Part shown: in pieces, positions 1 through 6,541 of the stretch
How positions within the stretch are numbered: the stretch's first letter is position 1
Layout: every line of letters starts with the position of its first letter
Assembly (NCBI RefSeq): GCF_938036805.1
Contig: NZ_CALHWC010000145.1
Span: 1 to 13,937 of the forward strand
Direction of reading: 5' to 3'
Source: an uncultured Streptococcus sp.
Lineage (GTDB): Bacteria > Bacillota > Bacilli > Lactobacillales > Streptococcaceae
Length of the DNA stretch: 13,937 nucleotides
Translations under genes and position numbers: made by a program
Notes under the pieces: generated by a model
The model's database searches: none
What the model was told of the DNA's origin: nothing
Seen by the model: only the letters and a program-made list of their open reading frames with translations

Positions 1-1930
1 CCGTTTCCTTGGCAATATCGACAGCTGTATCAACAGAAATACCCACATCTGCTACTTTCATAGAAGGCGCATCATTGATGCCATCGCCCATGTAGCCAAC
101 CTTATGACCATTGGCCTTAAGCTGGAGGATGATCCTAGCCTTTTGGTCAGGTGAGAGCTTGGCAAAGACTGTCGTGTTCTCCACTGCCTGACTCAATTCC
201 TCATTAGATAAAGCATCTACCTCTACACCTAGCAAGATATTTTCTACATCTAGACCAACCTTTTCACAGACTGCCTGAGTAACCTTTTCATTATCGCCCG
301 TCAAAATCTTAGTAGCAACACCGTACTCAGCCAAGGTCTCAATAGCTGGAGCCGCAGATGATTTAGGTGGGTCCAGAAAGGCTAGATAGCCCGTCAAAAT
401 CATGTCGGACTCATCCTTCACTTCATAGTCGTAATCTTCTTCTAAGTCTGACTTGTAACTAACGCCAAGCACGCGCAGGCCTTGTTCATTGAGTTGGGCC
501 ACTTCTGCGAGGATTTCCTGACGAATTTCATTAGTCAGTTCCGTAATGCGATTCTTGTATTCTACATAGCTAGAGATGGCCAGCATTTCCTCCAAGGCTC
601 CCTTGGTCACCATGCTGATGACATCCTCATCATCCTTGACGATGACACTCATACGGCGGCGTTCAAAGTCAAAAGGCAGTTCATCAATTTTCTTAAAGGT
701 TTGGTCTAAATCACGGACAATCTCATGCTTTTCTGCTTCTTTCTCCGTCCTGTTAATAATGGCCCGATCCATGAGATTTTTGAGACCGGTTTGATAGTAG
801 GAATTGAGAAAGGCCCGGCGGAGCACTGCCAAGTCCAAATTACCGTGAATATCCAACGGGTATTCTAATACAATCTCGTCTTGGGTCAGTGTGCCTGTCT
901 TATCCGTACAAAGGATATCAATAGCTCCTAGGTCTTGGATGGCATTCAGCTTTTTAATCACGACCTTTTCCTGAGCCATGATAATGGAGCCTTTAGCCAA
1001 GCTGGCCGTGATAATCATAGGCAGCATTTCTGGGGTCAGGCCGACTCCAACGCTGAGGGCAAAGACACCTGCTTCCAACCAGTCGCCGTCTGTCAGACCG
1101 TTGATAAAGAAGACAACTGGCACCATGACCAGCATCAAACGAATCAAGAGCCAAGAAATGCTATTCATCTCGCGTTCAAAAGAGGTCGGCTCATCATAGG
1201 TGTTCAGTGTCTGCTCAATGGCTCCCATCATGGTCTCGTCACCAACCACCAGCACCAGAGCCGTAGCTCTCCCAGAAATAACGTTGGTTCCCATAAAGGC
1301 CAGCGACTCTGTTTCTAAAAGGCTATCAAAGTTTTGCCCATCCGCCTTGTTCAAACAGAGCTTTTCTACTGCATCACTTTCCCCTGTCAGGCCGGACTGC
1401 TGAACAAAGAAATCACGTGAATCCAGCAGCAAGACATCTGCGGGAATCATGTCTCCAGCACTAAGCTTGATGATGTCTCCTACAACAAGCTCATCAATCG
1501 GAAGCTCCTGCTCTGCTCCTTCTCGGATAACCGTAGCTGTGTTGACAATCAGCCGAGATAGATTGCTAGCAGCGCGGTCGCTCCGCAATTCCTGAACAAA
1601 ACGAATGCCTCCGGAAATCAACACCAGAACGACAATGATGATGGAAGTCGTCGGATCTTCCTCACCGGGCTTTGCCAGCCAGACATTTGTCACTAGGGAC
1701 ACCAGAGCAATCACCAGTAAGATGACTGTAAAGGGGTTAATAATAGATTCGTAAATTTTCTTGAAAATAGAGTCTTCCTGCCCCTTCGTAATGACATTTT
1801 CACCATAGAGATCACGATTTTCTTCGACCTGCTCTTCTGTCAGGCCACGAAAGGAAGTCTTGTAAAATGCCAAAGTTTCTTTTATAGGAAGCTGCAAAGC
1901 TGCAACTAATCTTTCTTTTACTGTTTTCAT
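1..1930 (-). CDS. mgtA: Magnesium-transporting P-type ATPase (P3B), 3' end cut by window
   Basis: Membrane pump that imports Mg2+ using ATP. My translation runs 643 codons from the ATG at 1930 and leaves the window still open; the family is usually about 890-900 residues, so the C-terminal membrane half (roughly TM5-10) is missing here. Visible in order: cytoplasmic N-terminus, two early membrane segments (around residues 60-110), the actuator TGES at 182-185, the TPEMLP motif at 299-304 (typical of Mg2+ P3B pumps), the phosphorylation motif DKTGT with D343, TGDN at 544-547 and GDGINDAP at 615-622. All catalytic motifs in the visible part are intact. The start is set by AAAGGAG at 1937-1943, six bases before the ATG. 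The gene has its own promoter and a long leader with an M-box riboswitch, so it is expected to switch on when Mg2+ is low. It is distinct from the streptococcal P2-type pump that is sometimes also named MgtA, which lacks PEMLP. Confidence 0.93.
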   Translation of the reverse strand, partial: MKTVKERLVAALQLPIKETLAFYKTSFRGLTEEQVEENRDLYGENVITKGQEDSIFKKIYESIINPFTVILLVIALVSLVTNVWLAKPGEEDPTTSIIIVVLVLISGGIRFVQELRSDRAASNLSRLIVNTATVIREGAEQELPIDELVVGDIIKLSAGDMIPADVLLLDSRDFFVQQSGLTGESDAVEKLCLNKADGQNFDSLLETESLAFMGTNVISGRATALVLVVGDETMMGAIEQTLNTYDEPTSFEREMNSISWLLIRLMLVMVPVVFFINGLTDGDWLEAGVFALSVGVGLTPEMLPMIITASLAKGSIIMAQEKVVIKKLNAIQDLGAIDILCTDKTGTLTQDEIVLEYPLDIHGNLDLAVLRRAFLNSYYQTGLKNLMDRAIINRTEKEAEKHEIVRDLDQTFKKIDELPFDFERRRMSVIVKDDEDVISMVTKGALEEMLAISSYVEYKNRITELTNEIRQEILAEVAQLNEQGLRVLGVSYKSDLEEDYDYEVKDESDMILTGYLAFLDPPKSSAAPAIETLAEYGVATKILTGDNEKVTQAVCEKVGLDVENILLGVEVDALSNEELSQAVENTTVFAKLSPDQKARIILQLKANGHKVGYMGDGINDAPSMKVADVGISVDTAVDIAKET

Positions 1931-1943
1931 TGGTTTCTCCTTT

Positions 1944-2026
1944 ATGTATGATTGATAATTTTCATACACAGAGACCAATCACTTTATGAGGACAGAACGA
2001 CACAAATCAGCGATTGGCTGTGTATG
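1944..2026 (-). promoter_or_regulatory. Two competing RNA stems before the mgtA ribosome site
   Basis: Read on the RNA strand. Stem A pairs CAUACACAG-CCAAUC (2026 to 2012, codons 10-15 of the small ORF) with GAUUGG (1980-1975) and CUGUGUAUG (1971-1963), leaving a three-base bulge UCU at 1974-1972: 15 base pairs in all. Stem B pairs GUGUAUGA (1969-1962) with UCAUACAU (1951-1944), seven Watson-Crick pairs plus one G-U, and ends directly against the mgtA AAAGGAG. The strand 1969-1963 is used by both, so only one stem can form. A ribosome on the small ORF would open stem A. Pairing is read from the sequence; regulation is inference. Confidence 0.5.
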
Positions 2027-2055
2027 TGCGGTTCCGGATGATCGTCAATTTGCAT
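1984..2055 (-). CDS. Candidate leader peptide of mgtA, 23 aa
   Basis: A short ORF inside the mgtA leader, between the riboswitch terminator and mgtA. It has a strong ribosome site (AAAGGAG at 2063-2069) seven bases before the ATG, as good as that of any large gene here. The peptide begins M-Q-I-D-D-H-P-E-P-H-I-H, so six of the first twelve residues are D, E, P or combinations of them with His between, and ends in a hydrophobic stretch L-I-C-V-V-L-S-S. The stop at 1984-1986 lies 53 bases before the mgtA ATG. No known family is recognised. Known context: the enterobacterial mgtA leader peptide MgtL has an early E-P-D-P run that makes ribosomes sensitive to low Mg2+. The resemblance is in composition and position only; a shared function is inference. 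It could also be a chance ORF. Confidence 0.45.
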   Translation of the reverse strand: MQIDDHPEPHIHSQSLICVVLSS

Positions 2056-2128
2056 CGTGCTGCTCCTTTCTTTTATTCTTGATTTGCAGGAAATCAGCTA
2101 TTTACATACTTAAACTACTTTCAGCAAA

Positions 2129-2158
2129 AAAGAAGACCCTGCCAATATCGGCAGGGTT
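2129..2158 (-). terminator. Intrinsic terminator in the mgtA leader
   Basis: On the RNA strand ACCCUGCC pairs perfectly with GGCAGGGU around a six-base loop, followed by UCUUCUUUUUU. It stands downstream of the M-box and upstream of the small ORF and mgtA, so it would end transcription early. A possible antiterminator is UUUGC (2209-2205) with GGU (2217-2215), pairing with GCAAA (2164-2160) and ACC at the foot of the terminator. Confidence 0.85.
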
Positions 2159-2204
2159 GTTTGCATGTCAGGTTATTCGCTTCATTATTTTAAACATATA
2201 GAAA

Positions 2205-2357
2205 GCAAATATTTACCGTTCAAGCTTTAACTCCATAAGGCGATGTAATGAACTTAGTCTTGACCTTGGCGATCAGGACTGTTGACCAACGAGTAGTGTC
2301 TCCACTGCTTTGCGGTAGTCATCCGTATCCTTATGGTAGCCTCACCTACCGATTTAC
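2205..2357 (-). promoter_or_regulatory. M-box (ykoK) Mg2+ riboswitch
   Basis: The leader RNA carries M-box landmark blocks in the right order: GGUAGGUGAGGCUACC (2350-2335), GGAUACG shortly after, GGUCAACAG near 2287-2279, GCCAAGG, then a CCUUAUGGAGUUAAAGCUU block near 2240-2222. These match the B. subtilis mgtE M-box blocks as I recall them (GGUGAGGCU, GGAGAUACG, GGGUCAACAG, CAGUGCUAAAGCUC). An end-closing helix can form between GUAAAU (2357-2352) and AUUUGC (2210-2205). Family role: Mg2+ binding compacts the RNA and frees the terminator, lowering expression. Here that fits the mgtA pump and the terminator about 50 bases downstream. No covariance search was run. Confidence 0.85.
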
Positions 2358-2363
2358 ACTCTT

Positions 2364-2392
2364 ACTATACTCCACTTTAAAAGGAATGTCAA
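2364..2392 (-). promoter_or_regulatory. Promoter of the mgtA leader
   Basis: TTGACA (2392-2387), a 17-base spacer and TATAGT (2369-2364): a near-consensus housekeeping promoter. The predicted start is near 2357, the first base of the M-box closing helix. It begins just after the malY-like stop codon. No terminator is visible after that stop, so some read-through from the metB operon into the riboswitch is possible. Confidence 0.85.
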
Positions 2393-2412
2393 TAAAGAAA
2401 TGTGTTTTTAGT

Positions 2413-3579
2413 TTATTTTGGCAAAACTGCCGCAATCCGTCGACAAATCTCTTTAATCATGGCCTTCGGCGCAGCTGTGTTGAGACGAGCATGTCCTTTG
2501 CCCTCTTGACCAAAATCACTTCCTTGATTCAGGACGACTTTAGCCTCTTCTCGCAGCAGCTGGAAGAGCTGGTCATCTGTCAGGCCATAAGCTGAAAAGT
2601 CCAGCCAAACCAGATAAGTTCCTTGAGGTTTCATGACCCGCAGACGCGGTGCTTCCTTAGCAAAATAATCGACAACAAAATCAATATTTTCTTCTAAGAC
2701 AGCCTTAAGCTCCGTCAACCAAGCTTTACCATAACGATAGGCAGCTTCTGTCGCTAGAAATCCAAGACCTGAAATTTCATGCTGGTTATTGGCCAGTTGG
2801 CGCTTTTGAAACTGCTGCCGTAGGCTAGGATTCTCAATCACTGCATAGGAATTTTTGGTCCCAGCAATATTAAATGTCTTAGTCGCACTGGCTAAAATCA
2901 AGCTGAAGTCCTTAAAGTCAGGCGAGACTGTATTGAAAGACTGGTGTTTATGGCCAAACAGCGTCAAATCTTGGTGAATTTCATCTGAGACCAGGAGGAC
3001 GCCATACTTTTGGCAGAGGCGACCAATTTTCTCTAACACTTCCCATTCCCAAACTCGACCTCCGGGATTGTGCGGATTGCAGAGCACATAAATCTTGACT
3101 TCATTGTCTACGATGTCCCGCTCCAGCTGCTCAAAGTCAATCTGAAAGAGACCGTCCTGCTCCACTAAAGAATTTGTAATCAGCCGACGATTGTTGAGCT
3201 TGACACTGCGGGCAAAAGGCGGGTAAACAGGAGTATTGATCAGAACGGCATCGCCTTCCTTGGTAAAGGCTTGGATAGCCGTTGAAATAGCAGGAACAAC
3301 CCCTTCTATAAATACCAAGGCTTCCCGATCAAAAGTATAGCCATGCTCATCCCGCTCCCAAGCTAGAACGGCATTGATCAACTCCTCACTAGCATAGGTA
3401 TAGCCATAGACTAACTGATCAGCGTAATCATGAACAGCTTGCTTGATTTGAGGCAGGACTTCAAAATCCATGTCCGCAATCCAGGCTGGCAGGACTTGAC
3501 TGTCTTTCTCCGCTTCTTTCCATTTATAAGTATGCTGACCAATCCGATTGGGTGCTGTTTCAAAGTTATAATTTCCCAT
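2413..3579 (-). CDS. MalY/PatB family PLP-dependent C-S lyase (cystathionine beta-lyase type)
   Basis: A 388-residue fold-type I PLP enzyme of the aminotransferase I/II group, normal length for the MalY/PatB branch. Visible motifs: PAWIADMDFE (31-40), typical of this branch; the NPHNPGG segment (168-174) that holds cofactor and substrate; SDEIHQD (198-204) with the PLP-pyridine Asp at 199; and SATKTFNIAG (231-240) with the Schiff-base lysine K234. The family cleaves C-S bonds in cystathionine or cysteine, giving homocysteine or H2S, pyruvate and ammonia. The start has GGAGG six to seven bases upstream, and only one base separates the upstream stop codon from this ATG (TAA-T-ATG), so the pair is probably translated together. 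Oral streptococcal relatives are called PatB, MalY or Lcd; the exact substrate cannot be read from sequence. Confidence 0.88.
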   Translation of the reverse strand: MGNYNFETAPNRIGQHTYKWKEAEKDSQVLPAWIADMDFEVLPQIKQAVHDYADQLVYGYTYASEELINAVLAWERDEHGYTFDREALVFIEGVVPAISTAIQAFTKEGDAVLINTPVYPPFARSVKLNNRRLITNSLVEQDGLFQIDFEQLERDIVDNEVKIYVLCNPHNPGGRVWEWEVLEKIGRLCQKYGVLLVSDEIHQDLTLFGHKHQSFNTVSPDFKDFSLILASATKTFNIAGTKNSYAVIENPSLRQQFQKRQLANNQHEISGLGFLATEAAYRYGKAWLTELKAVLEENIDFVVDYFAKEAPRLRVMKPQGTYLVWLDFSAYGLTDDQLFQLLREEAKVVLNQGSDFGQEGKGHARLNTAAPKAMIKEICRRIAAVLPK

Positions 3580-3580
3580 A

Positions 3581-4675
3581 TTAGTCCTCCAAGGCTGCGC
3601 GTAAATCGCCTACCAAATCTCGACTGTCCTCAATGCCAATCGACAGGCGCAGCAAATCATCAGTCAAGCCATAGGAATGACGCACTTCAACAGGAATATC
3701 TGCATGAGTCTGGGTCGTCGGATAGGTAATCAAACTCTCTACTCCACCCAAACTTTCCGCAAAGGTAAATACTTTCAGGCTATTTAAGAGATGAGGAATC
3801 TTGCTTTCATCGACAACTTTAAAGGAAATCATGCCGCCCTTACCTGGATAGAGAACCTCTTTGACCGCAGGAGATTTCTTCAGAAAAGCGACTACTTCTT
3901 GCGCATTCTGAGTAGAGCGCTCCATGCGGAGAGCCAGTGTCTTGAGACCGCGCAAAAGCAAATAGCTGTCAAAAGGCGACAGGACTGACCCAGTTGTATT
4001 GAGGTTATAGAAAAGCTTGTCATAGATAGCAGCATCATTGGTCATGATGGCTCCAGCTAAGACATCATTGTGCCCGCCCAGATACTTAGTTGCAGAGTGT
4101 AGGACAAGATCAGCTCCATCCTCCAGCGGTCTTTGGTAAATAGGACTGTAGAAGGTATTGTCCACAATGACAGCTGCTCCTCGCTCATGAGCCACTTGGG
4201 AAATGCGGGCAATATCAAACTCCACCATAAGAGGATTGGTCGGTGTCTCGATATAGACAATATCTATATCCTCTGTCAGATTATTCAGTAGTTCTTCTTC
4301 TGTATTGGCATAAGTAAAGACAAAGCGTCCTTCTGCTTCAGCCTGGGCAAACCAGCGGAAAGAGCCACCATAGAGATCTCGAACAGCCAAAACCTTACTG
4401 CCGACTGGAAAGGCGCTAAAGGCCAGCACAATAGCCGACATTCCAGAGCTAGTTGCTAGGGCATAGTCTGCACTTTCGATAGCAGCTAGAGTCTCTTCCA
4501 GGCTAGCCCGCGTTGGATTCTTGGTTCGAGTATAGTCATAACCTGTGGACTGGCCAAACTCTGGATGCTGGTAAGTCGTTGAAAAATGCAGGGGGGTTGT
4601 TAAGGCACCCGTTGTTGTGTCTGTCTTGACTCCCGCTTGAGCCAACAAGGTATTTAATTTCCGTTCTTTCTCCAT
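3581..4675 (-). CDS. metB: Cystathionine gamma-synthase / beta-lyase (Cys/Met metabolism PLP enzyme)
   Basis: A 364-residue enzyme of the trans-sulfuration family. Motifs: YDYTRTKNPTR (46-56) for phosphate and substrate contact with the neighbouring subunit, SSGMSA (76-81), ETPTNPLM (143-150), VDNTF (171-175) with the PLP-binding Asp, and HSATKYLGGHND (193-204) with Schiff-base lysine K197. The cytosolic tetrameric family joins or splits cystathionine on the way to methionine. The gamma-synthase versus beta-lyase split is hard to call; the metB symbol follows usual streptococcal annotation and its pairing with a separate beta-lyase gene. The start has GAGGAA about nine bases upstream. It is the first gene of a two-gene operon behind a MET-box, which supports a methionine role. 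Confidence 0.87.
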   Translation of the reverse strand: MEKERKLNTLLAQAGVKTDTTTGALTTPLHFSTTYQHPEFGQSTGYDYTRTKNPTRASLEETLAAIESADYALATSSGMSAIVLAFSAFPVGSKVLAVRDLYGGSFRWFAQAEAEGRFVFTYANTEEELLNNLTEDIDIVYIETPTNPLMVEFDIARISQVAHERGAAVIVDNTFYSPIYQRPLEDGADLVLHSATKYLGGHNDVLAGAIMTNDAAIYDKLFYNLNTTGSVLSPFDSYLLLRGLKTLALRMERSTQNAQEVVAFLKKSPAVKEVLYPGKGGMISFKVVDESKIPHLLNSLKVFTFAESLGGVESLITYPTTQTHADIPVEVRHSYGLTDDLLRLSIGIEDSRDLVGDLRAALED

Positions 4676-4706
4676 CTAACCGTTCCTCATTTTTTAAAAT
4701 ATTCTA

Positions 4707-4719
4707 CCTTTCTATTGTA
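4707..4719 (-). promoter_or_regulatory. Probable promoter -10 of the metB operon
   Basis: TACAAT at 4719-4714 gives a start near 4707, about 32 bases before the metB ATG. The expected -35 position (about 4737-4742) reads AGCTCA, which is poor, as expected for a promoter that needs an activator. Confidence 0.5.
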
Positions 4720-4762
4720 ACATCTTAAGAAAATCATGAGCTTTTTTCTTTTCAAGAGCCAG

Positions 4763-4781
4763 CTATAGTCTGAAACTATAG
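4763..4781 (-). promoter_or_regulatory. MET-box: MtaR/MetR-type LysR operator
   Basis: An almost perfect palindrome CTATAGTTTCAGACTATAG. It differs at one position from the streptococcal MET-box TATAGTTTnAAACTATA bound by the LysR-type methionine regulator MtaR (MetR). Its centre (4772) lies about 65 bases before the predicted start, the usual place for a LysR activator site. Confidence 0.85.
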
Positions 4782-4794
4782 AGTAACAATTCGC

Positions 4795-4820
4795 GAAAAA
4801 AGAGCCGCTGAACGACCCTT
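4795..4820 (-). terminator. Terminator after the flippase gene
   Basis: On the RNA strand AGGGUCG pairs with CGGCUCU (seven pairs, two of them G-U) around a UUCAG loop, followed by a run of U. It starts seven bases after the flippase stop codon and separates that gene from the metB operon. Confidence 0.7.
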
Positions 4821-4826
4821 CGTTTC

Positions 4827-6455
4827 TTATTTTATTCTCAAGCGTTGGCGCAAACTATCTGCCTTTTGTCCGATAAAACGGTCTATGAGCCGAACCTTGA
4901 GAGACAGTACGATATAGACAAGCATTCCGACTCCTCCAACGGCAGCGACATAGATAAAGCTGTACATCCGATTAGTTGGCTGGAAGATAAAGCTTAGTAG
5001 ATACTCGACAAGCAGAACCAAGATCACCATGGCAATTGTGAGAATCATACTCAACAGCAGACGCTTCAAAAGGTTCTTAGGATTCAAGCCAACAACCTTG
5101 CGAATTTCTCTAAACATGAAGAAGATTGGCAGTAAAAGACCGACGGTCGTTGAAATCAAGGGACCATAAGCATGGAAGAGATTGATCATCGGCACCTGTA
5201 GGCTGAGCTTGACAAGGACTCCGTAAAAGAAGTAAAGAATGGCCTTCTTATTTTGGAACAGGGCCTGAATCATCGGAGCCAGAACTGTGTAGGTGCTGAG
5301 AATGATGGTTTGCAACATGGCGCAGATGAAGAGTCCCAAGGCCAGACTATCGGGCTTACCATAAAAAATGGTATAAAGTGGACTGGCTACCATGACCGCT
5401 CCCACCGTTGTTGGAAAGATAAAGAAGAGCAACATGCTAAGATTATCTTGCACTAGGCGAGCACCTGAGCGAAAGTCACCCTTGACATAATTTTCGGTCA
5501 AGAGAGGAATTCCGACACCACCGATAGAAGTTGCCACCGCAATTAAAATCATGGTGATTTTATTCGGATTAGCTGAGAAGTAAGCGAATTGTACCAAGAG
5601 CTCTGATTTCGTGTAGTCGCTAATCTGGGTCATGATATTGATAAAGGTCGCTTGGTCAATGATCTGGAAAAGCTGAATGGCAGAGCCTGTAATGATGAAG
5701 GGAATAGCTTCTCGTATAGTATCCCAAAGGAGGGAGCGGCTACTAATTCCCGCAGATTTTTTTGGCTTTCTCAAGATAGAGCGGAGCATACCCGTTTTTG
5801 CTAGATAGAAAAGTAAAACGAGCATACTTGCCAGCATCCCGACAAAAGCAGCAAAGGTAGACTGGGTAACAGCTTCAACATAGTCACCTGAACCGATTTT
5901 CATAATGAAATAAGCCGTCAGTAGCATCCAGATAACCCGAATCACCTGCTCCGAAATCTGGCTGATCGCATACGGTTTCAGATTGTTAAACCCTTGGAAG
6001 AAGCCTCGAATGACACTCATAGACGGAAAAATGAGCACAGCCCAAGACAAACTCTGCATAACTGGAATCAAGTCAGCCCCGCCACCAGACATTGAGGCAA
6101 AAACTGGTGCCATCAAGTACATGATGACTGCAAAGATCAGCCCCAATACCAGCATGAACTTGAGGAACTCTCGAATAAGGGCAAAGCTGTGTTCCTCCTT
6201 GTCAATCGTATTGTACTTAGCAACCTGCTTGGCAACAGCCACCGGCACTCCTGCTGTGGAAACCAAAAGGAACCAAGCATAGATATTGTAGCCCATGGTA
6301 AAGAGACCATTGGCCTCTGCCCCGTGCTGGCCCATCCAGATGTACCAAGGAATGATATAGACAGCCCCAAGAAGGCGGCTGATAAAATTACTAGCAGTCA
6401 GCCAGGCAGTGCCCCTTAGCATTTGCTGCTGCTGGCTTGTTGTTTCATAGCTCAT
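4827..6455 (-). CDS. murJ: Lipid II flippase-type polytopic protein (YtgP/SpoVB branch of the MOP superfamily)
   Basis: A 542-residue membrane protein with about 14 hydrophobic segments, usual length for the YtgP/MurJ/SpoVB group. It begins with a short polar tail rich in Gln, then GTAWLTASNFISRLLGAVYI (residues 15-34), typical of the family N-terminus with an Arg at 27; MurJ proteins need basic residues in the central cavity. Known of the family: the S. pyogenes member can replace E. coli MurJ, so the role is probably moving lipid II across the membrane for wall growth. The divergent neighbour murE makes an earlier intermediate of the same pathway. The start has GAGG seven bases upstream. 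An alternative is a teichoic acid or other polysaccharide flippase, as family members are often annotated only as 'polysaccharide biosynthesis protein'. Confidence 0.85.
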   Translation of the reverse strand: MSYETTSQQQQMLRGTAWLTASNFISRLLGAVYIIPWYIWMGQHGAEANGLFTMGYNIYAWFLLVSTAGVPVAVAKQVAKYNTIDKEEHSFALIREFLKFMLVLGLIFAVIMYLMAPVFASMSGGGADLIPVMQSLSWAVLIFPSMSVIRGFFQGFNNLKPYAISQISEQVIRVIWMLLTAYFIMKIGSGDYVEAVTQSTFAAFVGMLASMLVLLFYLAKTGMLRSILRKPKKSAGISSRSLLWDTIREAIPFIITGSAIQLFQIIDQATFINIMTQISDYTKSELLVQFAYFSANPNKITMILIAVATSIGGVGIPLLTENYVKGDFRSGARLVQDNLSMLLFFIFPTTVGAVMVASPLYTIFYGKPDSLALGLFICAMLQTIILSTYTVLAPMIQALFQNKKAILYFFYGVLVKLSLQVPMINLFHAYGPLISTTVGLLLPIFFMFREIRKVVGLNPKNLLKRLLLSMILTIAMVILVLLVEYLLSFIFQPTNRMYSFIYVAAVGGVGMLVYIVLSLKVRLIDRFIGQKADSLRQRLRIK

Positions 6456-6484
6456 AGAAAACCTCTTCTATTTGTTCTTCTTTT

Positions 6485-6513
6485 ATTATAAACTTTTCCT
6501 TGCCTCTTGTAAA
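6485..6513 (-). promoter_or_regulatory. Flippase promoter
   Basis: TTTACA (6513-6508), a 17-base spacer and consensus TATAAT (6490-6485). Predicted start near 6478, giving a leader of roughly 23 bases. Its -35 overlaps the murE -35. Confidence 0.75.
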
Positions 6514-6535
6514 ACATAGCCTTTAGGTTTACAAT
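6507..6535 (+). promoter_or_regulatory. murE promoter
   Basis: TTGTAA (6507-6512), a 17-base spacer and TACAAT (6530-6535). Only six bases (6536-6541) lie between the -10 and the murE ATG, so the predicted start falls on or beside the initiation codon. Confidence 0.7.
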
Positions 6536-6541
6536 AGAGAT

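Noticed and set aside
935..1318. Plus-strand ORF of 127 codons
   Set aside because: It is antisense to mgtA over the conserved PEMLP and DKTGT region; the frame is a shadow of that gene.
1986..2201. Plus-strand ORF of 71 codons in the mgtA leader
   Set aside because: It lies antisense to the terminator and small ORF and has no ribosome site; the minus-strand features explain the stretch better.
2248..2595. Plus-strand ORF of 115 codons
   Set aside because: It covers the M-box, the mgtA promoter and the end of the malY-like gene, all well supported on the minus strand, and has no ribosome site.
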